Assembly: GCF_024529955.1 (NCBI RefSeq)
Contig: NZ_AP024854.1
Coordinates: 1,302,001 to 1,366,000 of the forward strand
Reading direction: 5' to 3'
Length of the DNA: 64,000 nucleotides
Source of the DNA: Photobacterium toruni
GTDB lineage: Bacteria > Pseudomonadota > Gammaproteobacteria > Enterobacterales > Vibrionaceae
Part shown: positions 35,243 to 44,893 of the stretch, in pieces
Layout: every line of letters starts with the position of its first letter
How positions within the stretch are numbered: position 1 is the first letter of the stretch
Made by a program: the position numbers and the translations under genes
Notes under the pieces: generated by a model
What the model saw: only the letters and a program-made list of their open reading frames with translations
Told to the model about the DNA's origin: nothing
Database searches by the model: none

Positions 35243-37627
35243 TTGCAGTCACATTCAACTGGGTTTGTATTAACTCGTCAAAGTCGAGATATAAAAGGAC
35301 AAACGGAAATTGTTCTGTGGGTTAAAACGGCTACGGGACCGTGTCGATTATCTATTGTTGGTGATAAACCCGTATTATTTATCTGTGCGAGTCAGCAATC
35401 ACAGGCTATGGAAATTATTCGATCGACTGCTATTCAAGTACAGTGGAAACCGTTAACGCTAAAAACATTTCAGCATCAGAATATCGTTGGTTGCTATAGC
35501 GATACCATTCGTGACAATTATATTATTAGTAAAAGTTTACAAGCAGAGGGAATTCAGCCATTTGAAGCGGATATTCGTTTAGCAGACCGTTTTTTGATGG
35601 AACGTTTTATTCGTGGAGGGTTAGTTTTTACGGGCGAAATAAAACCGCGTAATGGGTATCACGACGTATTGTTTACTAAAGCCAAAGCTGCAGACTATAT
35701 TCCTGATCTTACCGTAGTATCGTTAGACATTGAATGTTCAGAGAAAGGCGTTTTATATTCCATTGGTTGTCATAGCCAGATGGATAGCCGTGTCATCATG
35801 GTTGGAGAACAGCCTACTGATTATCAAGTTCGTGATGAACTGCATATTGAATGGGTAACAGACGAAAAAGCGTTATTGTTAGCATTAGAAGCATGGTTTA
35901 TTGAGTATGATCCAGACATTATTATTGGCTGGAACGTGATTGATTTTGATTTTCGATTACTGTTACATCGTGCAGAATGGAATAAAATTAGTCTTCGTAT
36001 TGGTCGTGGCAAGCAAACACCGCATTATCGACGTTCTACGCAAAATGCTAATCAAGGTTTTATTAGTGTGCCCGGACGAGTAGTGATGGATGGTATCGAT
36101 ACATTAAAAACCGCGACTTATAATTTTCGTTCATGGTCATTAGAAGCTGTTGCTCAAGAGCTATTAGGCGAAGGTAAAGCTATTCATAATGTGCATGATC
36201 GTATGGCTGAAATTAACCATATGTTCAAGCATGATAAATTATCATTGGCTAAATATAACCTTCAAGACTGTAAACTTGTTACTCGTATTTTTAAACATAC
36301 CCATCTATTAGAATTTGCCATAGAACGAAGTCGTCTTACGGGAGTTGAGCTTGATCGTATTGGCGGTTCAGTTGCCGCATTTACTAATCTTTATATGCCA
36401 CAGTTACACCGAGCGGGGTATATTGCACCTAATCTTGAAAGTGAAAATTGGATTGCGAGCCCTGGCGGTTATGTGATGGACTCTAAGCCTGGGTTATATG
36501 ACTCGGTATTAGTGTTAGATTTTAAATCGTTGTATCCCTCAATTATTCGCTCATTTAGAATCGATCCAATGGGATTAGTTGAAGGCTTATTATTAGAAGA
36601 GGGAAAAGCTGAACATCAAGCCATTGCTGGTTTTCGTGGTGGTCAATTTCATCGAACACGTCATTTTTTACCTGAGATGATTGAATCGTTATGGGCTGCC
36701 CGTGATCGCGCTAAACGAGATGGAGATAAAGCCTTTTCACAAGCAATTAAGATCATCATGAATTCATTTTATGGAGTATTAGGCTCATCTGGCTGCCGTT
36801 TCTTTGATCATCGTTTAGCATCATCGATTACCATGCGTGGTCATGAGATCATGAAGTTAACCCGTGAGTTAATTGAAGCGAAAGGCTATGAAGTGATTTA
36901 TGGCGATACCGATTCGACCTTTGTATCACTTAAAAAAGCACATTCTCAGACAGATGCTAATATAATTGGCGATACTTTAGTGGGTCATATCAATCAGTGG
37001 TGGCAACAGCATCTTCAGCAGCAATATGGTTTAGTATCAGCGCTTGAAATTGAATATGAAACCCATTATCACAAGTTCTTAATGCCGACTATTCGTGGTC
37101 AAGAAACAGGTAGTAAAAAGCGTTATGCAGGACTTGTGTGGCGAGGTAATAGTGAGCAAATGGTATTTAAAGGTTTGGAAACAGTGCGTACAGACTGGAC
37201 ACCATTAGCTCAACATTTTCAACAAACACTATATTCAATGGTCTTTCATGATATTGATGTTGATGATTATGTGCGTGATTATACGAATCGAACTTTAGCA
37301 GGGGAGTTTGATGATCAATTAGTTTACCGTAAGCGCTTACGTCGTAATTTAGATGATTATCAGAAAAATATTCCGCCCCAAGTTCGTGCCGCGAGATTGG
37401 CCGATGAAATGAATGCTAAGCTAGGGCGCCCATTGCAATATCAACAAAAAGGGGCGATAGAATATGTGTTTACAACCTCAGGGGCTGAACCGATTGAATA
37501 TCGTCAGAGTGCAATCGATTATAATCATTATTTAGAAAAACAATTAAAACCTGTTGCTGATGGTATTCTTATTTTTATTGGTAAATCGTTTGATAATATA
37601 ACGGCATCACAGTTAGGTTTATTTTAG
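35243..37627 (+). CDS. polB: DNA polymerase II (family B)
   Basis: Pol II is the SOS-linked repair and bypass polymerase. The 794-residue product (E. coli 783) contains the 3'-5' exonuclease motifs (VVSLDIECSEKG, IIGWNVIDFDF, YNLQDCKLV) and the polymerase motifs DFKSLYPSII, KIIMNSFYGVLGS and YGDTDSTFV, all intact. The start is TTG at 35243, supported by GAGG 6 bases upstream. No clear LexA box was found before it or before the preceding gene. Confidence 0.96.
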   Translation: MQSHSTGFVLTRQSRDIKGQTEIVLWVKTATGPCRLSIVGDKPVLFICASQQSQAMEIIRSTAIQVQWKPLTLKTFQHQNIVGCYSDTIRDNYIISKSLQAEGIQPFEADIRLADRFLMERFIRGGLVFTGEIKPRNGYHDVLFTKAKAADYIPDLTVVSLDIECSEKGVLYSIGCHSQMDSRVIMVGEQPTDYQVRDELHIEWVTDEKALLLALEAWFIEYDPDIIIGWNVIDFDFRLLLHRAEWNKISLRIGRGKQTPHYRRSTQNANQGFISVPGRVVMDGIDTLKTATYNFRSWSLEAVAQELLGEGKAIHNVHDRMAEINHMFKHDKLSLAKYNLQDCKLVTRIFKHTHLLEFAIERSRLTGVELDRIGGSVAAFTNLYMPQLHRAGYIAPNLESENWIASPGGYVMDSKPGLYDSVLVLDFKSLYPSIIRSFRIDPMGLVEGLLLEEGKAEHQAIAGFRGGQFHRTRHFLPEMIESLWAARDRAKRDGDKAFSQAIKIIMNSFYGVLGSSGCRFFDHRLASSITMRGHEIMKLTRELIEAKGYEVIYGDTDSTFVSLKKAHSQTDANIIGDTLVGHINQWWQQHLQQQYGLVSALEIEYETHYHKFLMPTIRGQETGSKKRYAGLVWRGNSEQMVFKGLETVRTDWTPLAQHFQQTLYSMVFHDIDVDDYVRDYTNRTLAGEFDDQLVYRKRLRRNLDDYQKNIPPQVRAARLADEMNAKLGRPLQYQQKGAIEYVFTTSGAEPIEYRQSAIDYNHYLEKQLKPVADGILIFIGKSFDNITASQLGLF

Positions 37628-37677
37628 TCAGTTAATGAAAACGCGCTATTTAAGCGCGCTTCTATTTAAGCTTATAG

Positions 37678-37995
37678 TTAATCAAAATAAATGACATGTT
37701 TTACGGTATCGCTACTTGCTAAAATAGGGTCAAAATTAATAACGCCGCGATTTTGAGTACAAATTTTATAAACATTATCACATTCAAAAATGGCTAAAAT
37801 CTCATCATTTGCACGAAAAACATCTGGTGGTAATTTTCCTATCTCACCAATACATTCAACGCCCTCATGGGTCCAAACTAATTTTTGAATACGTTTATTC
37901 GTCGTAGGTGTTGGGGCTGACACATGCTCTGCAATTGATGAATAAACCGATTGTGCTTGATCAATATTTTTAGCTAATGGTACGAAAAAATCCAT
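37678..37995 (-). CDS. Small conserved-looking cytoplasmic protein
   Basis: 105 residues without signal peptide or membrane helix. It starts MDFFVPLAKN and ends in a beta-rich part (AIFECDNVYKICTQNRGVI and HVIYFD). I do not recognise a named family. Codon use is like its neighbours and GGAGG stands in front of the ATG (read leftward, about 8 bases), so it is a real gene. No operon partner. Confidence 0.7.
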   Translation of the reverse strand: MDFFVPLAKNIDQAQSVYSSIAEHVSAPTPTTNKRIQKLVWTHEGVECIGEIGKLPPDVFRANDEILAIFECDNVYKICTQNRGVINFDPILASSDTVKHVIYFD

Positions 37996-38261
37996 GGTTC
38001 CCTCCAGTTAATGCATTTATTATTTTATAGATAAATGAACGCATTTAAGTGATAAATAATTATCTACCGTGACAATATTTATAACCTTAGCAGAATTAGC
38101 GGCTAAAAATCAATACAACAAAATAACAATTAATACTTACAATAAACATAACACGGTCATTTTAGTAACATTATTATGTGTATTTATATGATTTAAATAC
38201 AACTATAGATGAATGGTTTATGCTCAAGAAAGGAGCGTTGAATAATAAAGAGTGAAATAGC

Positions 38262-38537
38262 ATGGAACAGCTGGATTTTTTTGATGTGCCAAGTCCTTGT
38301 GTTGGCTGCTGTCAGGTTAATAATCGAGGCTATTGCAAGGGGTGTTATCGCAGTCGAGAAGAACGATTCTTTTGGCAAAATATGACAGCAGATCAAAAAA
38401 TTAAAGTGATAAAATTATGTCGACAGCGCTATTTACGCATTATGCGTCGTCAACGACATAATAATATTCAAGAGATTAATAACCCGTCACCACAGCAACA
38501 ATTTATTTTTGATGATATTCATAAATTCGAGATATAA
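38262..38537 (+). CDS. DUF1289 family protein
   Basis: The 91-residue product contains SPCVGCCQVNNRGYCKGCYRS, the DUF1289 Cys pattern (Cys13, Cys17, Cys25, Cys28), likely a small zinc or cluster site, followed by a basic helix (CRQRYLRIMRRQR). E. coli YdhL is in the family; its function is not known. It is a single gene ending at a terminator shared with rplY. Confidence 0.85.
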   Translation: MEQLDFFDVPSPCVGCCQVNNRGYCKGCYRSREERFFWQNMTADQKIKVIKLCRQRYLRIMRRQRHNNIQEINNPSPQQQFIFDDIHKFEI

Positions 38538-38540
38538 AAA

Positions 38541-38562
38541 AAGCACTCCGAAGAGTGCTTTT
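38541..38562. terminator. Bidirectional terminator between the DUF1289 gene and rplY
   Basis: AAGCACTC pairs with GAGTGCTT around a CGAA tetraloop-like turn, with A and T runs on the two sides. Confidence 0.85.
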
Positions 38563-38586
38563 CTGAAGAGTTTTATGAACACGCAA

Positions 38587-38865
38587 TTAGATGCGTTTAA
38601 AGTCCATGTGCTCAACCTTTGGCTTGTACACGTGACGTTGGATGTCTTGAGGCTTAACCTTAACTTCCTGGCCATCGATTACAAGAACAAAACCTTCGTA
38701 GAACTCAGGCTTATCCATTTGGTTGATGATATCACTGTGCTTAAGAGTGATAGCTACTGGTGCAGCTTCGCCACCGTAAACGATTGCAGGGAAGTGCTCA
38801 GTAAGACGTAGGCGGCGGCTCGCACCTTTACCAAGGTCTGTACGTACAATTGCATTAAATTTCAT
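38587..38865 (-). CDS. rplY: 50S ribosomal protein bL25 (short form)
   Basis: bL25 binds 5S rRNA. The product has 92 residues from ATG at 38865 (a TTG at 38871 would add two and is unlikely). [17 protein letters not shown] and [16 protein letters not shown] match E. coli L25 along its length. No CTC-type C-terminal domain is present. It is the first member, on this side, of an ordered set rplY-radD-rsuA-bcr known from E. coli. Confidence 0.96.
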   Translation of the reverse strand: MKFNAIVRTDLGKGASRRLRLTEHFPAIVYGGEAAPVAITLKHSDIINQMDKPEFYEGFVLVIDGQEVKVKPQDIQRHVYKPKVEHMDFKRI

Positions 38866-38871
38866 AATCAA

Positions 38872-39245
38872 TACTCTTTGATTTAATTAATTCACTAAGT
38901 AATGCGACCTTACTTAGCGTCGTAAAACGAGGGCGCATACTAACAATCAAAACAAGAACATGCAAGCATATTAAGTGTAATATTATTTTTTTTATTTGCC
39001 TAAGGAATGGTTGGTTAAGATATCAGCGTTTAGACGTTTTTTCATAGATAAAGAACGCCTCTTTATAATAAAGAATGACTGCATAAAAATTATATCAAGA
39101 CGAATAAAAATATTATTGATTGTTACTTTAATATTGATTTTTTGAGAGTGTTATAATTACTCTTAGTATTAAATAAAGCCGTGTTATGATCTTTTTAATG
39201 TAAAAGATCATTAACACGGCTTTTTTGATTTTAACAATTAAAGCG
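38872..39245. other. Intergenic region upstream of rplY
   Basis: AT-rich. It contains the rplY promoter region and, at its right end, the gss terminator. No gene seen. Confidence 0.4.
39175..39233 (-). terminator. Terminator of gss
   Basis: AAGCCGTGTTA with TGATCTTTT on the left pairs with AAAAGATCA and TTAACACGGCTT on the right, one of the strongest stems in the window, 13 bases past the gss stop. Confidence 0.88.
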
Positions 39246-41126
39246 TTATAGATTATTTAGAAATGCACTGTCTTCTAGAACAATTAATGGTTCAATATCA
39301 CTGTCTTTTTTGATGACTAATGAATTATCAGAACGCAAACAAACACCACCGTAATTACCATCAACAGTAAAAGTACATACTTGAATATATTTATTAGCGA
39401 CTTTTGGTAAACACCATAATTGCTGATAAATGTTCTTCTGGTCGTTAAATTGACCATCGGTTTTATCTAATACTGATTCATTATGGCTGACTAAATCGAT
39501 ATTACTGCCGCAACGCCCAGCAATTGGCTTAATTGCATAGCCTGTTTTACTGAGTTCATCGGTGATATGAAAATCAGTATCTAATAAGTAATGATGATGA
39601 GGGAATAAAGACCACAATACGGGTAGAATAGCTTTATTACTTGGGATCACTGTCCATAATGGTTCAAATACTTTTATTTCAGGGCGTAATAACACGTCAA
39701 TCAAACGTACTTTTGTATCAGGATAGCCCGTGTGAATCGGCACTGCTGCATATTCGGTACAGCGAACTTCACGCACTTGATCTATAGCTGTTTCCCACGC
39801 CCATGTTTTCCAAACGCATTCAATTAGGCGCTCATTATCATCAATTAATTGACCTGCTGGATTCCAATGAATACCGTCTAAGCCTTTAAGTATTTTGCTT
39901 TCAATTCCTGCTAAGGTCAGTGCTTTTTGCATGAATAAGGCATGATAATCTTCCTCGTCGTCATCATCTTGCATAATATGGACGAAGGAATATTGTTGAC
40001 TATATTTCCATACACTCGCAAGTTCATTGAGTAAGTCTTCTGCTGGGCTATTTTCTGCAATATCGCCACCTTGTTCTGCCCATTTTTGAATAATTAAACA
40101 GGCCTCAGTATGGCAAGATGCTGAGTCAGCGTTGTATTCGTAAACCTTTAAGCCATTTTCATCCATGCAGAAATCTAAACGCCCAGTTAACATACTATGG
40201 CGGTGTTTTTGCCACGATAAACGCAATCGTGGCCATAGAATTTTCGGTATATCAAACAGTGCTAATAAATTATCATCTTGCAGTACTTTATCTGTTGCGT
40301 GTAAGTACATCAGATGCAATTCATTAGTCGCTTTAGCCAACTCTTGTTCTGCACTTTCTGAAATAGTGAAATAACGGTAGATATCATCATTGAGTAACTT
40401 GTTGGCATTAACGCGTGAATACGTTTGTTCTAGCTCGTCATTGCTATCTAACCAATTGGTTTCAAACTGACTGCTATTTAATCGCCAAGCAGCTTGAATG
40501 TTAAGTAATTCAGGCTCAGGTGAAGGTTGGGGTAGGCTATATGTTGTATCAGTATTGTAAGCCACCCAACCTAAAATTTCAGTATCATCAAAGGTATCTT
40601 CAATGGTGTAACAACCATCTTCAACATGCAAGGCTAGTTCGCGAGTCCATTGTTGACCTAATGGTAATGGCACAAAAGTTACATTTTGTTCAGCAATCAT
40701 TACCTTATCATTTTCAATATGAGTAATAACAGCAACGTGGCCTGTGTCTTGAAATTCCCCCCCTTTTTGCCAAATCAATAATGAACCAACAACGGGTTTT
40801 TGGCGTGAACCGTTTTCAAACGCATATAAAGGTAAAATTTTATCATTAACTACTTGGCGTAAAAAACGTAACGAGAAAATTTCATATGCCATACTGACGT
40901 CGGTAAATACCAATCCATAGTTGATATATAAAAAACGGCGCGCAAACTCAACACATTGCCACTTATACCCCATGTATTCACCATGAATGTAACTCCTCAT
41001 TGCAGAGGCATCAGCATATTCATCTTCATTTATCGTACTGTAATCAGAAGAATAAATAGCGATCCCCCCAGCAGCATAACCGAGTAAAGTACCGAAAGGA
41101 GCATTATTGGAATTATCTGTATTCAT
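39246..41126 (-). CDS. gss: Bifunctional glutathionylspermidine synthetase/amidase
   Basis: The enzyme joins glutathione to spermidine and also splits the product, so it controls this conjugate in redox stress. The 626-residue product (E. coli 619) has an N-terminal CHAP-type amidase (Cys58 in YKWQCVEFARRF, His130 in DTGHVAVIT, Glu146) and a C-terminal ATP-grasp synthetase (EYNADSASCHTEA, IKPIAGRCGSNIDL). All catalytic residues are present. It lies between rplY and radD, interrupting their E. coli-like adjacency. Confidence 0.94.
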   Translation of the reverse strand: MNTDNSNNAPFGTLLGYAAGGIAIYSSDYSTINEDEYADASAMRSYIHGEYMGYKWQCVEFARRFLYINYGLVFTDVSMAYEIFSLRFLRQVVNDKILPLYAFENGSRQKPVVGSLLIWQKGGEFQDTGHVAVITHIENDKVMIAEQNVTFVPLPLGQQWTRELALHVEDGCYTIEDTFDDTEILGWVAYNTDTTYSLPQPSPEPELLNIQAAWRLNSSQFETNWLDSNDELEQTYSRVNANKLLNDDIYRYFTISESAEQELAKATNELHLMYLHATDKVLQDDNLLALFDIPKILWPRLRLSWQKHRHSMLTGRLDFCMDENGLKVYEYNADSASCHTEACLIIQKWAEQGGDIAENSPAEDLLNELASVWKYSQQYSFVHIMQDDDDEEDYHALFMQKALTLAGIESKILKGLDGIHWNPAGQLIDDNERLIECVWKTWAWETAIDQVREVRCTEYAAVPIHTGYPDTKVRLIDVLLRPEIKVFEPLWTVIPSNKAILPVLWSLFPHHHYLLDTDFHITDELSKTGYAIKPIAGRCGSNIDLVSHNESVLDKTDGQFNDQKNIYQQLWCLPKVANKYIQVCTFTVDGNYGGVCLRSDNSLVIKKDSDIEPLIVLEDSAFLNNL

Positions 41127-41482
41127 GATCTTGGCCTAGTTGATGGTTTAACCTTTTACGACCGATGATGTGGCTCAAATATTGAGCGTCATTAAATGCA
41201 TACGCATCAGGGGGAGTGTTGAAAATAAAGGTTTTTCTCTAAGCTAAAACTTTTATGAAGTGTTTTCAATACAGAACATAGGGTTGTAAATATATTTCAA
41301 TGATATGGTCGTTTGATGCAATGTGACGGGTATTGATAATAGTTAAAAATAGAAGCATAGTCGCAGTTTGGACGTTTATTTTTTCTTATGATTAGAGAAT
41401 GATGTATTGCGTTAAAAGAGCCATAGCGATGCTTGTCGCCGTTTAACGTTATGAGTTGTGATATATGAAGGGATCTGAAAAA
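41127..41482. other. Intergenic region between divergent gss and the amphi-Trp gene
   Basis: 356 bases, AT-rich, presumably with both promoters. I see no repeat, RNA gene or small frame with a good ribosome binding site. Confidence 0.35.
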
Positions 41483-41707
41483 ATGACAAATAAAAAAGAG
41501 AGAGATATTGAAAAGCACTACTCAAATACTGAATTTGTGGCTAAATTACGTCGTTTAGCTGATGCGGTAGAAAGTGGAACCCGTTTTGATATTCAAATTG
41601 CAGGTGAGCGTATTTATGTACCTGTTCGTGCTGAATATAGCATAGAGCATGAACGTGAAGGCAACGAAGAAGAAATCGAATTTCAAATTAAGTGGCGCAA
41701 CGATTAG
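41483..41707 (+). CDS. Amphi-Trp domain protein
   Basis: The product is 74 residues from ATG 41483, which has GGGATC about 10 bases upstream; ATG at 41465 would add 6. The pattern EFVAKLRRLADAVESGTRF, then an amphipathic beta segment (FDIQIAGERIYVPV), and the end EEIEFQIKW with conserved Trp fits the amphi-Trp domain, a small family of unknown role. It is acidic and cytoplasmic. Confidence 0.75.
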   Translation: MTNKKERDIEKHYSNTEFVAKLRRLADAVESGTRFDIQIAGERIYVPVRAEYSIEHEREGNEEEIEFQIKWRND

Positions 41708-41775
41708 TAAGAATAAAACAAAAATAAACGTCTACACTTGAACTGTAATTATGCAGGTTAATGGTAGAGGTTTAT

Positions 41776-42126
41776 ATGTTAAAAATTGCATTTATAACAG
41801 TGTTTATAGTGGGTTCTTTGCAAGTTTTTGCCGCAAAGCCTATGGATGATGCTATTACTGCTATGTGTGATAATTTAAAAAAGTGCACTCTTAAACATTT
41901 ATCAATGAAGCAAGATGTTGATGATGAAGCTAAGTCATTAATTATTGGTGCATTTGATAGAAAATGTAATACGATGAAAAGTCATTATCATCACTATATA
42001 GAGGACAAACCTGCACTTCATGATGATGCCGTTGCATGTATTCATCGCTTATCAACAACAAGTTGTGACGATTTATTGAATAATAAAGCAGATACAAATT
42101 GTTTGGTATTTACAAAAGATAAATAA
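41776..42126 (+). CDS. Small secreted six-cysteine protein
   Basis: The product is 116 residues from ATG 41776 (GAGG about 6 bases upstream; the ATG at 41761 lacks one). Residues 1-19 are a signal peptide (ending QVFA before AKP). The mature part has exactly six Cys (31, 37, 64, 88, 97, 109), probably three disulfides, and is mostly helical. I know no family for it. It follows the amphi-Trp gene by 68 bases on the same strand. Confidence 0.65.
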   Translation: MLKIAFITVFIVGSLQVFAAKPMDDAITAMCDNLKKCTLKHLSMKQDVDDEAKSLIIGAFDRKCNTMKSHYHHYIEDKPALHDDAVACIHRLSTTSCDDLLNNKADTNCLVFTKDK

Positions 42127-42193
42127 TAATGGTCAATTTGAATAAAAGAAGAGACGCTAAAAGTTTGGCATCTTATTCTTATAATTGTTATAT

Positions 42194-43936
42194 CTACTTT
42201 TGATACTGATCCAAATCGAACAATTTATCGCGGATCGCCCAGAAGCGGCCGCTTTTACGCGCAATAATAATTTCTGGTGGGCGTAATCGATGTTCATTAT
42301 TTGCCACTTTTGTCGGGGCGGTATCAGTAAAGGGGCGATGCCTATCCACTAAGTGCGGATTAATGAACTTGGTGAGAAAATCACTTTTTTGGGTCTTGGT
42401 TGATAACTGCCAAATCTCGTTAATTTCATTGTCTTCTTCGCCAATATAAACCACTTTCAATTGTGGCTTACCAAACTTATTCTTACCCGGCTCTAAACGC
42501 ATATCGGTGCATTTCATGATCATTGCATCCTTGAGCTTTAATGCTTCACGTAGCTTTTTATCGGGATCAACCATTACTGCATCGCATTGGTGACAGCGGC
42601 GAGCAGCAATGTCATTATCTGCGCCACATTCTTCGCAATATTTAGCACGAAAACGGTAGCCACACTCCTCACGCTCGCCTGTGTCATCATCTTCAAAATA
42701 GCCTTGGCAGCGACGACCATAATGTTCAACTAAAAAACCAGCAGGATCGAGTTTACCCCAAAAGCTATTGTTGAAACCACAGGCAGGGCAGGGAACCATA
42801 ACAACTTCGCTGTCGCCATTTGGTTTAGGATCGCCCACTTCAGGTTGGTATAAATCGTAACAGTTACCCGCATATTCTAAGATCAAACAGTCTTTTTTAC
42901 CTTCAAATAAACGTAAGCCACGACCGACAATTTGTTGATAAAGGCTAATAGATTCAGTAGGGCGTAATATGGCAATTAAATCAACATGGGGGGCATCAAA
43001 CCCTGTTGTTAATACAGAGACGTTAACAAGGTATTTGATTTTTTGATCTTTGAAATCATTGATAATACGATCGCGTTCATCAAGGGGCGTATCACCGATA
43101 ACCAGGGCCGCATTTTCATGAGCAAGATAGCCCATTATCTCCTGAGCATGATTGACGGTTGAAGCAAAGATCATAATACCACGGCGATCTTTGGCATAAT
43201 CAATCACTTGTTCAATGATCATTGGGGTTGCACGGCCTGATTGTTCGATCACGCTATCTAGATCAGATTCTTTATAATGACCTGTGTTCGAAGGTGTTAG
43301 TGATGAGAAATCATAACCTAATACAGCCATATCCATCACTTTAGGCTCTGTTAAAAAGCCTTCATCAAGTAAGTAACGAATTGGTAATTCAAAAATACAA
43401 TCACGAAAGAAGCGTTCGGTTTCAGTTTTGACTTGACCACGAGTATGGTATTTGTAAATCCACCCAGTGCCTAAGCGATAGGGGGTGGCGGTTAACCCAA
43501 GCACTTTAATATTAGGATTTATCGTTTGTACATGTTTGATAACTTTGCGATAGGCGCTGTTTTCATCATCAGGCACACGATGGCATTCATCGATAACTAA
43601 TAAAGAAAATTGTTCCTTAAATTTATCAAGGCTATTTGCCATTGACTGAACAGAAGCAAAGACCACTTGCTGATCGGTTTCTTTACGTCCTAAGCCAGCA
43701 GAAAAAATAGCAGCTTTTAAGCCATAACTTTCGTATTTGGCGTGGTTTTGTTCTACTAGCTCTTTAACGTGGGTTAACACCAATACACGACCACGAGCAA
43801 TACGGGCAAGCTCTGCGACTACAAGGCTTTTACCTGCGCCTGTTGGTAGAGCTAATACTGCTGGGGTGTTGTGTTTACGAAAATAGTGGATAGTCGCGTT
43901 AACACTGTCTTGCTGATAAGGACGAAGGGTATACAT
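42194..43936 (-). CDS. radD: DNA repair helicase-like protein RadD (YejH)
   Basis: RadD is a superfamily 2 ATPase that aids RecA-mediated recombination and double-strand break repair. From ATG 43936 the product has 580 residues (E. coli 586) beginning MYTLRPYQQDSV. Seen are Walker A LPTGAGKS, DECH box, TATPYR, and motif VI QQIVGRGLR. The C-terminal zinc region has CPACG, CQGYF, CGYRF, CEECG and CHQC. An in-frame ATG at 43978 would add 14 residues, which E. coli RadD lacks. In E. coli it is next to rplY and rsuA; here the order is kept. Confidence 0.95.
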   Translation of the reverse strand: MYTLRPYQQDSVNATIHYFRKHNTPAVLALPTGAGKSLVVAELARIARGRVLVLTHVKELVEQNHAKYESYGLKAAIFSAGLGRKETDQQVVFASVQSMANSLDKFKEQFSLLVIDECHRVPDDENSAYRKVIKHVQTINPNIKVLGLTATPYRLGTGWIYKYHTRGQVKTETERFFRDCIFELPIRYLLDEGFLTEPKVMDMAVLGYDFSSLTPSNTGHYKESDLDSVIEQSGRATPMIIEQVIDYAKDRRGIMIFASTVNHAQEIMGYLAHENAALVIGDTPLDERDRIINDFKDQKIKYLVNVSVLTTGFDAPHVDLIAILRPTESISLYQQIVGRGLRLFEGKKDCLILEYAGNCYDLYQPEVGDPKPNGDSEVVMVPCPACGFNNSFWGKLDPAGFLVEHYGRRCQGYFEDDDTGEREECGYRFRAKYCEECGADNDIAARRCHQCDAVMVDPDKKLREALKLKDAMIMKCTDMRLEPGKNKFGKPQLKVVYIGEEDNEINEIWQLSTKTQKSDFLTKFINPHLVDRHRPFTDTAPTKVANNEHRLRPPEIIIARKSGRFWAIRDKLFDLDQYQK

Positions 43937-44232
43937 AGAAACTATTCTGGGGTAACTGAAAACGTAACTAGTGTACATTTAACCAGTGATTTGGCAAGAG
44001 ACAACAGCAGCTTAAATTAAAGATCTATGGGTTAAGTAAGAGTAAAAATAAGATAAGTTAAACCAGCATATAATAATATAAACTGTCAAGGGAATTAGCG
44101 TTGTTTCGTTAATAAAGAGGATGGTTGTTATTGAATTTATATATTGCATAAATAGAGCAATAGAGGAAGTAATAATAATGTTACATTGTAACTTAGCTAT
44201 GATTTTTATTTATAATTAAAAAATTACGACCA

Positions 44233-44823
44233 ATGTTTTATATTTTTAGAATTATTATTATTTTATCGGCATTTTTTTCATGGTATGCCGCAGCTTCTAC
44301 AACGCGAACGACAGCACATACAATTGTGCATCATTCTCGTATTTATCGACATTATATACATAAAAAAAGGCAACAACATACATTATACCATAAGCATTAT
44401 TTACGTAAGAGCTATCATCGAACAACATTGCAAGAACGGCGACATGTGCGATTGGTGAAACGTAAAATTTTTCATGCATATTATGGATGGAAAGGAACAC
44501 CTTATCATTTTGGTGGTTCAAGCCACCGAGGGATTGATTGTTCTGCCTTTGTAATGAAGATGTATCGGCAAGTATTTCATCGTGATTTGCCTCGAACAAC
44601 GTTAGGGCAAGTCAAATTAGGGCGACGGATTCGTAGAGGTCAAGCGAGGTTAGGAGATTTAGTATTCTTTAAAACGGGTCGAAATGAACGTCATGTAGGG
44701 ATTTATCTTTCTAATGGTGATTTTATGAACTCAGCGAGCTCTCGTGGAGTGTCTATTTCAAATTTACACCATATTTTTTGGAAACGACATTTTTGGCAAA
44801 TTCGACGGCTAGTTACTATTTAG
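44233..44823 (+). CDS. NlpC/P60 peptidoglycan hydrolase with His/Arg-rich linker
   Basis: The 196-residue product has a signal peptide or anchor (1-20), then a very basic His/Tyr/Arg-rich stretch (about 24-78), then an NlpC/P60 endopeptidase domain: Cys in GIDCSAFV (near 104), His in RHVGIYL, typical of enzymes that cut within the stem peptide. It resembles MepS/Spr in size and domain, but those have a lipobox and a neutral linker. The linker may bind the cell envelope or metal. Single gene with a shared terminator. Confidence 0.83.
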   Translation: MFYIFRIIIILSAFFSWYAAASTTRTTAHTIVHHSRIYRHYIHKKRQQHTLYHKHYLRKSYHRTTLQERRHVRLVKRKIFHAYYGWKGTPYHFGGSSHRGIDCSAFVMKMYRQVFHRDLPRTTLGQVKLGRRIRRGQARLGDLVFFKTGRNERHVGIYLSNGDFMNSASSRGVSISNLHHIFWKRHFWQIRRLVTI

Positions 44824-44836
44824 TTAGTCTGTTATG

Positions 44837-44868
44837 AAAAACGGAAGCTTTTTAGCTTCCGTTTTTTT
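44837..44868. terminator. Bidirectional terminator after the NlpC/P60 gene
   Basis: AAAACGGAAGCT pairs with AGCTTCCGTTTT around four T, flanked by A and T runs; it sits between convergent genes. Confidence 0.88.
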
Positions 44869-44893
44869 ATGGTTGAGGATTTATGGCGAGTCT

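Noticed and set aside
40118..40374. Plus-strand frames opposite gss
   Set aside because: Antisense shadows of a well-supported gene.
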